A stretch of DNA of 64,000 nt from Hansschlegelia quercus. GTDB taxonomy: Bacteria > Pseudomonadota > Alphaproteobacteria > Rhizobiales > Methylopilaceae. The position numbers and the translations under genes were made by a program. Shown one piece after another: positions 45,932-55,372 of this stretch. The notes beneath the pieces are model-generated. The model saw only the letters and a list, made by a program, of their open reading frames with translations. It did no database searches and had not been told where the DNA came from. How positions within the stretch are numbered: position 1 is the stretch's first letter; every line of letters starts with the position of its first letter. The stretch lies in assembly GCF_004310425.1 (NCBI RefSeq), contig NZ_SIUB01000002.1:434001-498000 (forward strand). Direction: 5' to 3'.

Positions 45932-47683
45932 GTGGTGGCGCCCGATTATGCCGGAGCTGAGCACGTGTTCACGAACGCCGTCCGCTGGGCCTCGCCCGAC
46001 CTCGCCTCCGTCCTGCGCCGCTTCCCAATGGCCCTCGCCGCCTGCGCGGCGCACGCGGCCTACGCCGTGGCGGTCGAGCCCCAGTACCGCAGCCTTCTCG
46101 GCTACGACGGAACGGGATCCGTCCGCCTCGCGCTCGGCTTCCTCGCGCTGGCGTCGGTCGCGGCGCAGCTCTGGTCCGAGTTCCTCGGCGGGCGCCTGCG
46201 GTGGCCGCTGCAGTGCGTCGCAGCCGCGGCCGCCGCGGGCGTCTGGCTGGGCTTTGGCACCGAGTGGCTCTCCGGACCGTTCGCTCTGATAGCCGTCGCG
46301 GCCCTCCTCCTCGCGGCTCCAGCCCCGCTGCGGAACGACGGGGCGAGCTTCGCCTTCGCGACCCGCGCGGTCCTGCTGTTCTTCTTCGCCGTCGCCGCCA
46401 CCTCGCTCGTCCTGCTCGGGATCGGCGCGCTGGAGATGACGGCGGAATACCTGCTCGCCGTGAAGTTCCCTGCCGGGTCCTTCGAGCGCCTGGCGACGGT
46501 CTGCGTCTGGTTCGTCGCCCCGGCCTACTGGTGCGCGCTGCTTCCCTCTCGGGACGCCTCGGCCGCCCCGCTCCCGCCCGCCGACCTCGTCCCCCGGGCC
46601 GTCGCGGCCCTCGCCACGCTGCTCTGCGTCACCGCGGCCGCGCTGGCCATCCTCCTCCACGCCTACGCGATCAGGATCGGCGTGCAGGGCGAGATGCCGA
46701 AGAACCAGGTCGGCTGGATCGTGTCGGCCTTCCTCGCCCTGTCGCTCGCGGCATGGCTGTCGTCGGCCGGCGGCGAAGGCCCGGCACGGGCGCTGCGGGA
46801 GGGTTGGCGGCGGTTCGTGTGGCTTCCGGCAACCGTCCTGCCGCTCGTCCTCCTCACCGTCGCGATCTGGTCGCGCATCGACGACTACGGTGTGTCGATG
46901 GACCGCTACACGGTCGCCGCGGGCGGCGCCTTCGGCGCGGCCTGCCTCACCATCACAGCCGCCGCGCGGCGGCTGCCGCGCATCCACGAGGTTATGCTCG
47001 TCGGGGTCCTGTTCGCCGCGGTCGCCGCCGTTGGTCCGTTCGGCGCGAAGTCGGTCGCGGCGGGCAGTCAGGCGGCGCGGCTCCGCAGCATGCTCGAGGC
47101 CGAGGGCCTGCTGGTCGGCGGCAGGATCGAGGCCCCCCTCGGGCAGGACAGGCTGGTTCGGGCCCGCAAGGGGGAGGTCGCCTCGATGCTCGCCGAGCTG
47201 TCGCGCGCCGACGCCCTCGGGCGGCTGGCGGCGTTCGCGCCGCCGTCGCGCACGGGGAAACTCGCCGACGCGCAGTCCTTCTTCGGGGCCTGGCCATGGG
47301 CGCGTGCGGTGCCCGCCACGTTCGTCGTCAATGGCGGTCCCGGCACGGCCTCCGTGGGCGGGGGCCGTCTGTCGGGGCCGTTCATCCTGCGGTCCGCGGT
47401 GAGGGGCGGCGTGGAGACCGTGGTGGGCGCCGGCGACGGCAGGGTCACGCTGTCGCTCGAAGGGCTCGAGGTCACCGCGACGGGATCTTCGGGCCGAGCG
47501 AGCTTCAACCTGGGGCCGGTCCTCGGGGACCGAAAGCGGGGGACGTCCCCGACGGCGCCGCTGTCCGTCCCGTCCGCGGCCGGCGACGCGACGCTCGTCC
47601 TGACCTACGCCGAGTTCGAGGGCGAAGGCGCGGCCGCCACGGCGGGGACGGTCCAGGGATGGGTGTGGTTTGGGTCCCGTTGA
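45932..47683 (+). CDS. DUF4153 multi-pass membrane protein
   Basis: 583-residue protein with about ten hydrophobic segments in its first 400 residues and a soluble C-terminal part. The arrangement and segments such as SFERLATVCVWFVAPAYWCAL and RIDDYGVSMDRYTV fit the DUF4153 family. Start is GTG with a second GTG beside it. A 648-codon antisense frame is a shadow. Function is unknown for the family. Confidence 0.75.
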   Translation: MVAPDYAGAEHVFTNAVRWASPDLASVLRRFPMALAACAAHAAYAVAVEPQYRSLLGYDGTGSVRLALGFLALASVAAQLWSEFLGGRLRWPLQCVAAAAAAGVWLGFGTEWLSGPFALIAVAALLLAAPAPLRNDGASFAFATRAVLLFFFAVAATSLVLLGIGALEMTAEYLLAVKFPAGSFERLATVCVWFVAPAYWCALLPSRDASAAPLPPADLVPRAVAALATLLCVTAAALAILLHAYAIRIGVQGEMPKNQVGWIVSAFLALSLAAWLSSAGGEGPARALREGWRRFVWLPATVLPLVLLTVAIWSRIDDYGVSMDRYTVAAGGAFGAACLTITAAARRLPRIHEVMLVGVLFAAVAAVGPFGAKSVAAGSQAARLRSMLEAEGLLVGGRIEAPLGQDRLVRARKGEVASMLAELSRADALGRLAAFAPPSRTGKLADAQSFFGAWPWARAVPATFVVNGGPGTASVGGGRLSGPFILRSAVRGGVETVVGAGDGRVTLSLEGLEVTATGSSGRASFNLGPVLGDRKRGTSPTAPLSVPSAAGDATLVLTYAEFEGEGAAATAGTVQGWVWFGSR

Positions 47684-47911
47684 GATCGCTAGTTGATGAG
47701 AGGCGCGACTTCGGATGCGGTTCTTCAACGTCCTGTCAAGCGCTGCTGCTGTCCGAAGCCCTGTCGTCTGCACCGCCAGTCGCCGCTCCGGAGATGATCT
47801 CCGGACCGACGCTCGACGATCCCCACGGTCACGGCGAGGCCGCCGATTGGTGCCGGTCGCTGTCCGCTATGTTCCCCCTTTTCACGTGAGTAAGGGGTTC
47901 CATGAGAACGA

Positions 47912-48061
47912 ATGAAGACAAGAGCTGGGCGTGCAAAACTGGCTGAGGCTTTCATCTCCGGCGGAGCGAAAAGGATCATGGCGAAGACCACTGACCGGCC
48001 GGTCAAGGCGCCCATTGCCGCCGATGATGGCTCGGCTGGACGCCGAAGCGCCTCGCGCTGA
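47912..48061 (+). CDS. Possible small basic protein
   Basis: 49 codons from ATG 47912 to TGA 48059-48061, 15 bases before the metallophosphoesterase start. The translation is basic (MKTRAGRAKLAEAFISGGAK...) and has no recognised motif. The 390 bases between the DUF4153 and phosphoesterase genes contain no other plausible gene, so this is only a candidate. Confidence 0.22.
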   Translation: MKTRAGRAKLAEAFISGGAKRIMAKTTDRPVKAPIAADDGSAGRRSASR

Positions 48062-48076
48062 AGGCGTTAGTTGACC

Positions 48077-48562
48077 ATGGCAGTCTTCTTCACCAGTGAC
48101 ACGCACTTCGGCGATCAGCGCGTGCTGAACCTCTATCCGCGGCCGTTTGTGTCCGTCGCTGAGATGGACGCTGCCTTGATCGCCCGTTGGAACGACCTCG
48201 TCGGTTCCGACGACGAGGTCTGGCACCTCGGCGACTTTGCCCGGTCGACGAAAAGCGCGGCCGAGAACTTCCGTCAGCTTAAGGGCCGCAAACACCTCGT
48301 CGTCGGCAACATCGATTCTGCCTTCGTCAGGGAACTGGCTTGGGCAAGCATTGCCCCATATGCCGAGATCGAGGTGGAGGGCGTAAAGCTTATCCTCTGC
48401 CACTACCCCTTTCGCAGTTGGAACGGGATGCACCGAGGCGCGGTGAACCTTCACGGGCACAGCCATGGCCGGCTAAACCCGCTGCCTCGCCAACTCGACG
48501 TGGGAGTGGATGCGCGGGACTATCGCCCAGTTCGCCTGTCCGAATTACTGCTTCGACGGTGA
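48077..48562 (+). CDS. Calcineurin-like metallophosphoesterase
   Basis: 161-residue protein with the full set of metal motifs of the family: SDTHFGD (residues 7-13), WHLGDFA, VVGNID, CHYPF and HGHSHG. It is a short, single-domain enzyme; relatives include phage- and plasmid-borne phosphoesterases of unknown substrate. The ATG is preferred over a TTG two codons earlier. Confidence 0.88.
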   Translation: MAVFFTSDTHFGDQRVLNLYPRPFVSVAEMDAALIARWNDLVGSDDEVWHLGDFARSTKSAAENFRQLKGRKHLVVGNIDSAFVRELAWASIAPYAEIEVEGVKLILCHYPFRSWNGMHRGAVNLHGHSHGRLNPLPRQLDVGVDARDYRPVRLSELLLRR

Positions 48563-48693
48563 GTAACGCAGATCCGGCGCGGAGACGCCGCCGGCGTCAT
48601 GACCCGTTGGACTATTTGAACCCTACGATGGTGAACATCGTGCCGGTCCGCTGTTGACCCATAGCGGGCTTGGCTGAGGGCCGTTTTGGGAAC

Positions 48694-49095
48694 TTAAGGT
48701 TCGAGGACAATCTGCGGTTGCCAGCGCCTGCGGTGCTGCCGAAGAAAGTTCCTCTGCTCACTGGATAGCTGACGACGCAAGCGTGAAGCCGACCCTAGGA
48801 GCTGCCCCGCCTCTGAAGAGATTTGATCGCTGATCAACGCAGCGCCATCGTCGTCGAAGCTGACCAATCCGGCATCGAAAGCGGCATCCCACAACGCCGA
48901 CAGAAGTAAGCCATTGTTGACGTTTAGGCGGTGAGCGTTGCTCACGCACTCGGACCAGGGCACAATGTGTGACGCCCTGAGCAGCGCGGGATCGCTGAGG
49001 CCAGTGACCGCGCAGCGCCCTTCCCAATACTGTAGGAGTGCTCGACGGAAGATGTCCTGGCCGACGCGCTGGCGGCGCAGATGCGAGTGAAGGAC
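48694..49095 (-). pseudogene. HNH endonuclease, 3' remnant
   Basis: This frame is open from 49095 (after a TAG at 49096-49098) to the stop at 48694. It reads GQDIFRRALLQYW, CAVTGL, LLRASHIVPWSECVSNA, NGLLLSALWDAAFDAGLV, the C-terminal HNH domain of a common nuclease family, with the His-Asn-rich core intact. The N-terminal half is missing. Upstream sequence changes to an unrelated gene start in another frame, so this is a truncated gene at a recombination joint. Confidence 0.82.
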
Positions 49096-49151
49096 CTAGC
49101 GAACCGCTCGTAATCCCCAGTTAGCCGCCGATCGAGATCAAAAACATCCAT
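49080..49151 (-). pseudogene. N-terminal fragment of a DUF1998-type helicase-like gene
   Basis: From ATG 49149-49151 the frame gives MDVFDLDRRLTGDYERFARS followed by FTRI. From memory, this opening resembles large DEAD/DEAH helicases carrying DUF1998. After about 24 codons the DNA becomes the HNH remnant in another frame. Too short for a firm family call. Confidence 0.4.
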
Positions 49152-49233
49152 TCTATGGCCTTGTTCGAACAGCGGCAGTCATGGGTTAACAGCGGCCTCG
49201 GCACTTCACCTTGGCCCAGTTGAGCAGAGGGTT

Positions 49234-52200
49234 TCAACGTCTGGTGTGACGTGCGCTAGGCGCGGCGTCTGCCGCTTTCTTTTGCGCTAGGCGGAATGGG
49301 CATAGGTCGAGCGTTAGCTCTTGGAGTACGGCAAGGAGCTCAGGCTCACTCTTGGCCAGTATCTCAAGCAGGTCCTCTTGGTTCGGCTGACCGAGCGCCA
49401 GCCGATAGAGGAAGCGCTGCTCTCGAAGCACCTTGTAGCGATGGACGTCGCGACCAAAGGGGCGCTCAAATACCTGCCGCGTCACCCGTGCCTCGGGTAG
49501 AATCCACCACGGGCTCAGTCCGCCCTTTTCAGCCAGTCGCGCCTCAGCGAGGCTGGAGAGGCGCCGCCAGGGTGATGCTGCGGCCGTGTGATCGGCGAAC
49601 ACATCCTCGTGCAACACCTTGCCTAGACGGCGGCGAATAGACAGGCCTCCATAGCGCTGGATTCTCCCCTCCCGCTGCTCCAGGTCGAGCGGGTTGGACG
49701 GCAAATCCCAATGGAGGACGCGGGAACACCAAGTATGGAAATCCAGCCCCTCCTGGCCGACCGAGGTAGTCGCCAGGACGTGAGGCCAGAATGGCGAGTT
49801 GAAGCTCTGGCGGATCTCGTCAGGTCGGACGGAGCCGAGATCTTCCTCAATTTCCAGCACGGGCGCGCCCGCTTTAGGGGGCGGGGCCGCCTCCGCGTCG
49901 CCAAATGGCATCGCGGCATGGCACCGAAGGCGCAAACGCTCTGAGTCGCCGAGCGCGTGGAAACTGAAGCCGCCTGTGATGAGGCGGAGCGACGATTGCA
50001 AGTCCTTCGCCAATGCCTCGACACCCTCTTGGGACGAGCTGCGAATCCAGAGGTGTTCGTCGAGCACGCTCTCCAGATTGCCTGCGAATGCCGCCGCCAA
50101 AAGACCTTCAACCGCGCTGGAGCCGCCGATCGCAGACAGAAGAACGGGATTGTCGAGATACGGACGCAAGCCCTGCCAACTTAGTCGAACTACGCATGGG
50201 TAGGTGTCGGGGTTGAGGGTATCGGCCGCGTGACGCCACAACGCCCGCCCAACGATGACCCCCGGCGCAGCGATAGCGTAGGTGACGAGATCCTCGAGTT
50301 CACGAGGCGAAATCCAGCTTACAGGCTCCGCCTCGCGCCATGCCTGGACGGAGGCTTTTGCCAATCGGTCATGACCGACAACGGCCGCCCACGCGTTGGC
50401 CGAGCGGTCAGCCAAACCGGCGTGTTTCTCGATTCCGGAGAGAACACGGCCGATTGATCGACGCCGCTTTCGTTTCGCCGCGCTCGAACGGACCACGTCT
50501 ATCTTCAGTGGGCGCAGAGCCTCTTTGATCTTCTTTCGCACCCAGCGGCGCAATCCAGCCCGAGATCGATCGGGTGCGGTCGCTGGATCGGTATTGCGGA
50601 TCAACCAGATTGAAGGATGGAAGGCGGCCATCACCGGGCCAGGCGGCCCCGAAAGTTTTATCTTCCGCCGAGCGTACGCCTTCTCATAACCGCCGCGCCG
50701 GTCGATCAAGTGCGCCTCGACGCCGAAGCTCAATAGGCTGGTGACGGCCGGCGGCGTCGCCTTAAACCGACTGAACATTAGAAGCTTCGTCTCTTGGCCT
50801 TGCTCAGCCCAGGCTCCGCTCAAATCCCACCACGGCAACGAAGGCGCGATCCACGGCAAAGCGAGCTTCTCGGGCGGCGTTGTCGCCGCTAGGGCTCTCA
50901 ACTTCGCATCTGGCCAAATCACAGGGGCCAGGTCGTCGCGCCGTCGCCGCGTCAGCGCCATCAGGCCGCGCGTCGGTTTGAAGATGCGATCACGCGTGAT
51001 CGCATAGCGTTGCCCCAGGGCCTGAGCCGGTAGCGGCACTGAGGACCAGTAAGCCAGCGTATCTGCCCTGCGGTTCGCATCGGTCGAGCGAACGAGGTGT
51101 CGATAGACCGCGACGTCAGCGACCTCTGAAGCGGCGGGAAGGCGAAGGAGATCCGGTTCAAGGTTGCCGTGACCCCGTGTGAAGCCGTCGCGTTCGGTCC
51201 GCCCAATGACCGGCGAGAGAAGCGCCTGAAGGTGATCGCGCAGAGCAGCCGCCTCCGCGGCAAGCGGCGCCCGCTCTGCGACCGGAGCCTGCACAAGGAG
51301 CCGCAGCGTATCGCCGAACGCTTTGAAGTGGGTTTGCGCCTCGACCCTAACCTTCCCTCCCGCCAGAAAATCGATCAGGCCGAAGAACTCACGGTGGGCC
51401 TGGATGCCTCGGCCCTCCTCCCACCGAGACGCGAACAGTTTGTAAGGCGTCGCCGACAATAGGAGGAGCGCCGGCGGCCTTTTACCATTGCCCTTCAGCA
51501 GCTGCGCCATCAGCGGATCAACAGGCGCTTCGCCTTTGATCAGATCGCGATACTTCTGGAACTCATCCAAAATGATGATGTCTGGCGGCTGGTGAACCAG
51601 ACAGGCCAGGCAAAGCGCCCTGCGCAGACGCCCGATAAATGCACGTTGGTTGAGCAGAGCCAGCTCAACAAGCCGGCCGGCGAAGGATGGCGCCGCTCCC
51701 GATGTCTTAAACTCTGCAAACTCGCGTTGGAGCGCGTCCCGATATCGGGCGACAAGACCCGGCGGCGCATCCGCCATCCGTTTGCGCGCGACCGCCAAGG
51801 CGCCGAGCCATCCTGATGTCGCTTGCAGCTGAAGGAAATTCGCCGGGAGCCTGGCGATCACAGACGGGTAAGCCTTCACGAGCAGCTGGGCGACAAAGGC
51901 GCGCTCAACCGCCTTCCCACCGCTCAGGCTTGCCCGGCTGGTACGCGGAAACGAAGTGTCGGGAGACAAGGCGTAGATGGCGACCGTCGCGTCCGGCGGC
52001 GTACTGACGGCAACCAGCGAAAGACGGTCCGGCGTACGAACCGCCTTCTTCAGCTCAGCTTTCTCGAGAAATTCCACTACCCGAGGCTTGTTCTGGTGGG
52101 AAACCGCTGAACCGCTGGCGATGTAGTAAACCACTAAGGGACGGCCCGCCTTTCGGCTCAAGGCCTCAACCACATCGCGTGCGACAACGGTTTTGCCCAA

Positions 52201-52305
52201 ACCGACCTCATCAGCCACGAGGTAGCGGCGGCTTCCGCCCTTGACAGCGAAGGCGGCAAGAGCGGCCTTTACGGTCGCCGTTTGAAACTCCCGGGCCAAC
52301 CTCAC
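49234..52305 (-). CDS. SNF2-like superfamily 2 helicase
   Basis: 1,023-residue protein with helicase motifs in order: Walker A DEVGLGKT (residues 32-39), motif II LDEFQ (246-250, a DEAH variant), motif III LLSATPYKL (283-290) and, near residue 890, motif VI QREGRIQRYGG. A 500-residue insert separates the two RecA-like lobes. The GTG start overlaps the stop of the PLD gene (GTGA). It is the last gene of the DUF6361/PLD/helicase operon. Such helicases are common in anti-phage systems; the function here is inferred from context. Confidence 0.88.
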   Translation of the reverse strand: MRLAREFQTATVKAALAAFAVKGGSRRYLVADEVGLGKTVVARDVVEALSRKAGRPLVVYYIASGSAVSHQNKPRVVEFLEKAELKKAVRTPDRLSLVAVSTPPDATVAIYALSPDTSFPRTSRASLSGGKAVERAFVAQLLVKAYPSVIARLPANFLQLQATSGWLGALAVARKRMADAPPGLVARYRDALQREFAEFKTSGAAPSFAGRLVELALLNQRAFIGRLRRALCLACLVHQPPDIIILDEFQKYRDLIKGEAPVDPLMAQLLKGNGKRPPALLLLSATPYKLFASRWEEGRGIQAHREFFGLIDFLAGGKVRVEAQTHFKAFGDTLRLLVQAPVAERAPLAAEAAALRDHLQALLSPVIGRTERDGFTRGHGNLEPDLLRLPAASEVADVAVYRHLVRSTDANRRADTLAYWSSVPLPAQALGQRYAITRDRIFKPTRGLMALTRRRRDDLAPVIWPDAKLRALAATTPPEKLALPWIAPSLPWWDLSGAWAEQGQETKLLMFSRFKATPPAVTSLLSFGVEAHLIDRRGGYEKAYARRKIKLSGPPGPVMAAFHPSIWLIRNTDPATAPDRSRAGLRRWVRKKIKEALRPLKIDVVRSSAAKRKRRRSIGRVLSGIEKHAGLADRSANAWAAVVGHDRLAKASVQAWREAEPVSWISPRELEDLVTYAIAAPGVIVGRALWRHAADTLNPDTYPCVVRLSWQGLRPYLDNPVLLSAIGGSSAVEGLLAAAFAGNLESVLDEHLWIRSSSQEGVEALAKDLQSSLRLITGGFSFHALGDSERLRLRCHAAMPFGDAEAAPPPKAGAPVLEIEEDLGSVRPDEIRQSFNSPFWPHVLATTSVGQEGLDFHTWCSRVLHWDLPSNPLDLEQREGRIQRYGGLSIRRRLGKVLHEDVFADHTAAASPWRRLSSLAEARLAEKGGLSPWWILPEARVTRQVFERPFGRDVHRYKVLREQRFLYRLALGQPNQEDLLEILAKSEPELLAVLQELTLDLCPFRLAQKKAADAAPSARHTRR

Positions 52306-54113
52306 GACGGCGCTCCCAATCCCTCTTCACAGACGGCCCACATCTGCGCGAACTGCTTGAGTTGTGTGTGACCGTTAGGGTCGGCCGTCCGCGTATGCTC
52401 CAGAAGCGCTGGCAAATAGGCGCTGATCCGGTATTGAACGGCTTTGTAGACGGCGGGCGACCGGGACCAGGTGCTGAATATTTCTTCCTGGGTCGGCAGG
52501 TCCGCCGTCCAGGTCGGTGTCGGCTCGCCAGTTGAGCTGCGGGATGGCTCGTCCTTCGTCCAATCTGGATCATTGGGCGAAGCGGCGGCGCCGCGCATGG
52601 TGTCAGCGATCCACAGCAAGAACTCGCGGGCTCCCATCGCACGCATAAAAGCTGCACGGTCCCGCTCAACGCCGAAGGGAGGCGTCGCCGGCGCCTGCAC
52701 GATCCACTCGCAGCTCGCGTCCCCTAACATCAGCCGTAGCTGGACGAGTTCGGTTAGGTCCGCTGTTTGAATAGGGCCGAGATCAAGCTCGGTTTGTCCG
52801 GCCGGCCACGTCTTAAGATCGCTGGTGATCAGCCCAGCCTCCAGGCGAATGCGGGCGTCTGACGGGTGGAGAATGGACGAATGGCGGAGTCGAATGCTTT
52901 CGGTGTCCCAAACGATCTCACCCTTCCAACGAGCGGAGACTTCGGCGCGCGCACGCTCGAGCTCGTCCTTTTCCGCCTCGACATCCTTCAGCACCGCCGC
53001 GTCTTCCCATCGGATGGGTCGAGCCTCTGCGATAAGGCTCATGAGGCCACCCTCGACCGCTTCGTCCACGGAAAGCTCAGCGATGATCTCGACGTTGCGT
53101 CCCGTCCAGGCGCGTTGCGTGGCGTTCGCACTGCCCGTCCAAAGACGCCGTTTATCGCCCTGGCGTATGTGCAGGAGTTTTGCATGCAGGCCTCGGCCGA
53201 GCTCTTCGCCCTCCTCGACCGCAGACGCGGGTGTTGGATCGACTGGATCCGGCGCCTCAAAGTTGGTCGGTGGATAGTCTGGAGCATCAAGCGCAAGAGA
53301 GTCTCCGAAGGGTCGACAGGTTGCGCCGAGCCTTTCGATTTCAAACCGCGTCGAAAGCAGTTGACGCTCGCCGCCGCGACACTCCGTCTTCGCCACGTGC
53401 CGGAGGAAGCCAGCGTCCAAGAAGGGGCTGACCACTGTGAGCGCGTCGACCGCCTTTGGCAGAGCCGGCAGGCTCCAATCGCCTTTGCCGGTGCTGATGC
53501 CGAGGCGGTCCACCCGGACGCCGGCTGGAGCCTTCCATTTGAGAGCCGCGATCTCTGCGGCTAGCCCTCGCGCTGATACGCCCGGCAGCCCGGCACGTTC
53601 GGCCAAGGCGGTAGCGATGTCGTCGACGCCCGGCACTCGGCGTCCCTGTCCGCCTGGACGTGCGACCAGTACAAGGCCGAGATCGCGGTTTTCCTGGGCT
53701 GTGAGATTGCGACTGCCAATCCACAAGCGCCACTCGATGGCCTTGTCTGTAGAGACCTTCACCAAAGCGGCTTTGGGATGCCAACTTTGGCGACGCTCGT
53801 CGAAGGCGACGTCACGTACAAACTGATCCAAGACGCCCGTCAGCCGAGGTGTTCGCGCCATTTTGGCGAGGCGGCCCCTCTGAATGACAACCCGGAACCT
53901 GTCCCGTGCAGCTTCGATCGCATCGGCGAGATCGCGACGAGCAGCGGGGCGATCTTCATCGTCGCGCCCAACCATGGCGAGCAAGGCCGCGACGATTGAA
54001 ATCGGATCTGCTGAATAGGCGGCGATGATCGCCAGGTCCGCCGTCCAACCTTGTTCGGGCCGCAGGGCGTCCAGATAACTGGTCACCCTCCAGGGCGCCG
54101 CCGCTCCGCTCAT
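52302..54113 (-). CDS. Phospholipase D-like protein with two HKD-type motifs
   Basis: 603-residue protein. Motif 1: His112-x-Lys114 in WHPKAALVKV followed by GSRNLTAQENRDLG; motif 2: His310-x-Lys312 in LHAKLLHI followed by GSANATQRAWTG. Both halves of the PLD active site are therefore present, though the Asp of the HKD motif is replaced by the Asn-rich GSxN form seen in PLD-like nucleases. The C-terminal 200 residues have no known domain. Start and stop overlap its neighbours by four bases each. The best guess is a DNA-directed nuclease working with the helicase. Confidence 0.85.
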   Translation of the reverse strand: MSGAAAPWRVTSYLDALRPEQGWTADLAIIAAYSADPISIVAALLAMVGRDDEDRPAARRDLADAIEAARDRFRVVIQRGRLAKMARTPRLTGVLDQFVRDVAFDERRQSWHPKAALVKVSTDKAIEWRLWIGSRNLTAQENRDLGLVLVARPGGQGRRVPGVDDIATALAERAGLPGVSARGLAAEIAALKWKAPAGVRVDRLGISTGKGDWSLPALPKAVDALTVVSPFLDAGFLRHVAKTECRGGERQLLSTRFEIERLGATCRPFGDSLALDAPDYPPTNFEAPDPVDPTPASAVEEGEELGRGLHAKLLHIRQGDKRRLWTGSANATQRAWTGRNVEIIAELSVDEAVEGGLMSLIAEARPIRWEDAAVLKDVEAEKDELERARAEVSARWKGEIVWDTESIRLRHSSILHPSDARIRLEAGLITSDLKTWPAGQTELDLGPIQTADLTELVQLRLMLGDASCEWIVQAPATPPFGVERDRAAFMRAMGAREFLLWIADTMRGAAASPNDPDWTKDEPSRSSTGEPTPTWTADLPTQEEIFSTWSRSPAVYKAVQYRISAYLPALLEHTRTADPNGHTQLKQFAQMWAVCEEGLGAPS

Positions 54114-55372
54114 GGTCGGGGCCCGCGAAGGTCAGAGAGCAGTCCGCTCACCGACCCCCAGCGATAATGGAGCGGGTAGCCAACGGGATGGTCGCTGGCG
54201 TCCCACTCGGCGCGTCGGGTTCTAGCGCTTGCGGTGTCGGGCAGTCGGGAGCGCAAGCCCTTGCGGCCCTCAGCCGCTTCGTAGGCGCCGACCAAAGCCG
54301 TCGGGTCAGTCGCCCCCTCATGGACCCAATCTAGCGTCTGGGCCAGCACGGTGCGGAGCCGCGGCGGTAAGTCGCCGATATCATCCTCAACCAGATGTAG
54401 ATTGGCGCTGTTCAGCTCAGACGCCGCGCGTGCGCCGTGCTCCCTGAGCAACCGCCCGAGTTGAGCGCGATGCAATCGCGGCGTCTCACGACCATCCAAC
54501 AGTTCGCGGCGATCCTCGACGAGGGCAGCGTAAACGCCCCTTCCGATCGCAGCGAGGGCAGCCACCGCGCGCGCTCTGCGGAGAGGCGCAGCATCCGGAC
54601 CGGCGAGTTTGATGATGGCCTTGTCCCACAGCGAAAGCGGCGGGTCGATCTCGTGGCGCGCCAACTGACTGAGAAGAGACAAGTGCCTCAGAGGCTCAGG
54701 CGCCGGTATGTGGCTCAACCGCTCGCGGAGAAACTCACGCTCATCGTCTCTCAGATTGAAGGATAGAGGCGTATCGGCCGACCAGTCCTTCGGGGGTTGA
54801 GGCAGGGCGACGAAGAGAGCCTCGACCTCGATGAGCGGGCGGCCCTCGTCATCCATCGTCGGACGTGATGCGGAGAGGCGGGTGTGAACGGTTCCACGGT
54901 TAGGAACACGATTTCGTCCGTCACGCCGCAAGATTCCCCAGGCGTCCAAGGCTGACCAATAGGTGCTGGAAGGCGGCTGATCCGCCAGTTGAGGCCAGGT
55001 AAGACCGCCGATTACACCCTGTTCCCCACGATCCTTCAGCCGTTTCGCCAGCCCGATCTCAGCCCGCTTCAGCGCGTCCTGGGCGTTCGCTGAAGATTTT
55101 CCAGATTGATCCAGAAACTGCCACGGTACGAAAAGCGCATATCGCAAGCGGGTGTGCAGCACCGAGGTGCCTGGAAAGAAGCGGTTCGCGTAGCGTTGGT
55201 GCAGAAGTAGAAGTCCTACCTCATCGCGAACGCCCTGACCTTTTTCGTTCAGCTGCGCACGGGCCCGGGCTAGAGCCTTGGGCGTAAGACTTACCCAACC
55301 GAATGCTGGCTCCAACCCCCTGCCCTCCCCCGGAGCGGTACCGCGATCGAGTCGCACACTGGATCCGGACAA
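54110..55372 (-). CDS. DUF6361 family protein
   Basis: 420-residue protein matching DUF6361: AFGWVSLTPKALARA near the N-terminus and GTSVLHTRLRYALFVPWQFLD around residues 68-90, both diagnostic. The rest is helical with no catalytic motif that I recognise. The frame starts at TTG 55372; an internal TTG at 55315, preceded by a purine-rich stretch and directly before the conserved part, may be the real start. It is the first gene of the operon with PLD and helicase. Confidence 0.82.
   Translation of the reverse strand: MSGSSVRLDRGTAPGEGRGLEPAFGWVSLTPKALARARAQLNEKGQGVRDEVGLLLLHQRYANRFFPGTSVLHTRLRYALFVPWQFLDQSGKSSANAQDALKRAEIGLAKRLKDRGEQGVIGGLTWPQLADQPPSSTYWSALDAWGILRRDGRNRVPNRGTVHTRLSASRPTMDDEGRPLIEVEALFVALPQPPKDWSADTPLSFNLRDDEREFLRERLSHIPAPEPLRHLSLLSQLARHEIDPPLSLWDKAIIKLAGPDAAPLRRARAVAALAAIGRGVYAALVEDRRELLDGRETPRLHRAQLGRLLREHGARAASELNSANLHLVEDDIGDLPPRLRTVLAQTLDWVHEGATDPTALVGAYEAAEGRKGLRSRLPDTASARTRRAEWDASDHPVGYPLHYRWGSVSGLLSDLRGPRP

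Noticed and set aside
45827-47773. 648-codon minus-strand frame
   Set aside because: Antisense to the DUF4153 membrane protein; the translation is low-complexity Arg/Gly/Glu without hydrophobic core.
49234-55372. Calling this operon DISARM
   Set aside because: The methylase, drmA and drmB are missing, and DUF6361 is not a DISARM component that I know.
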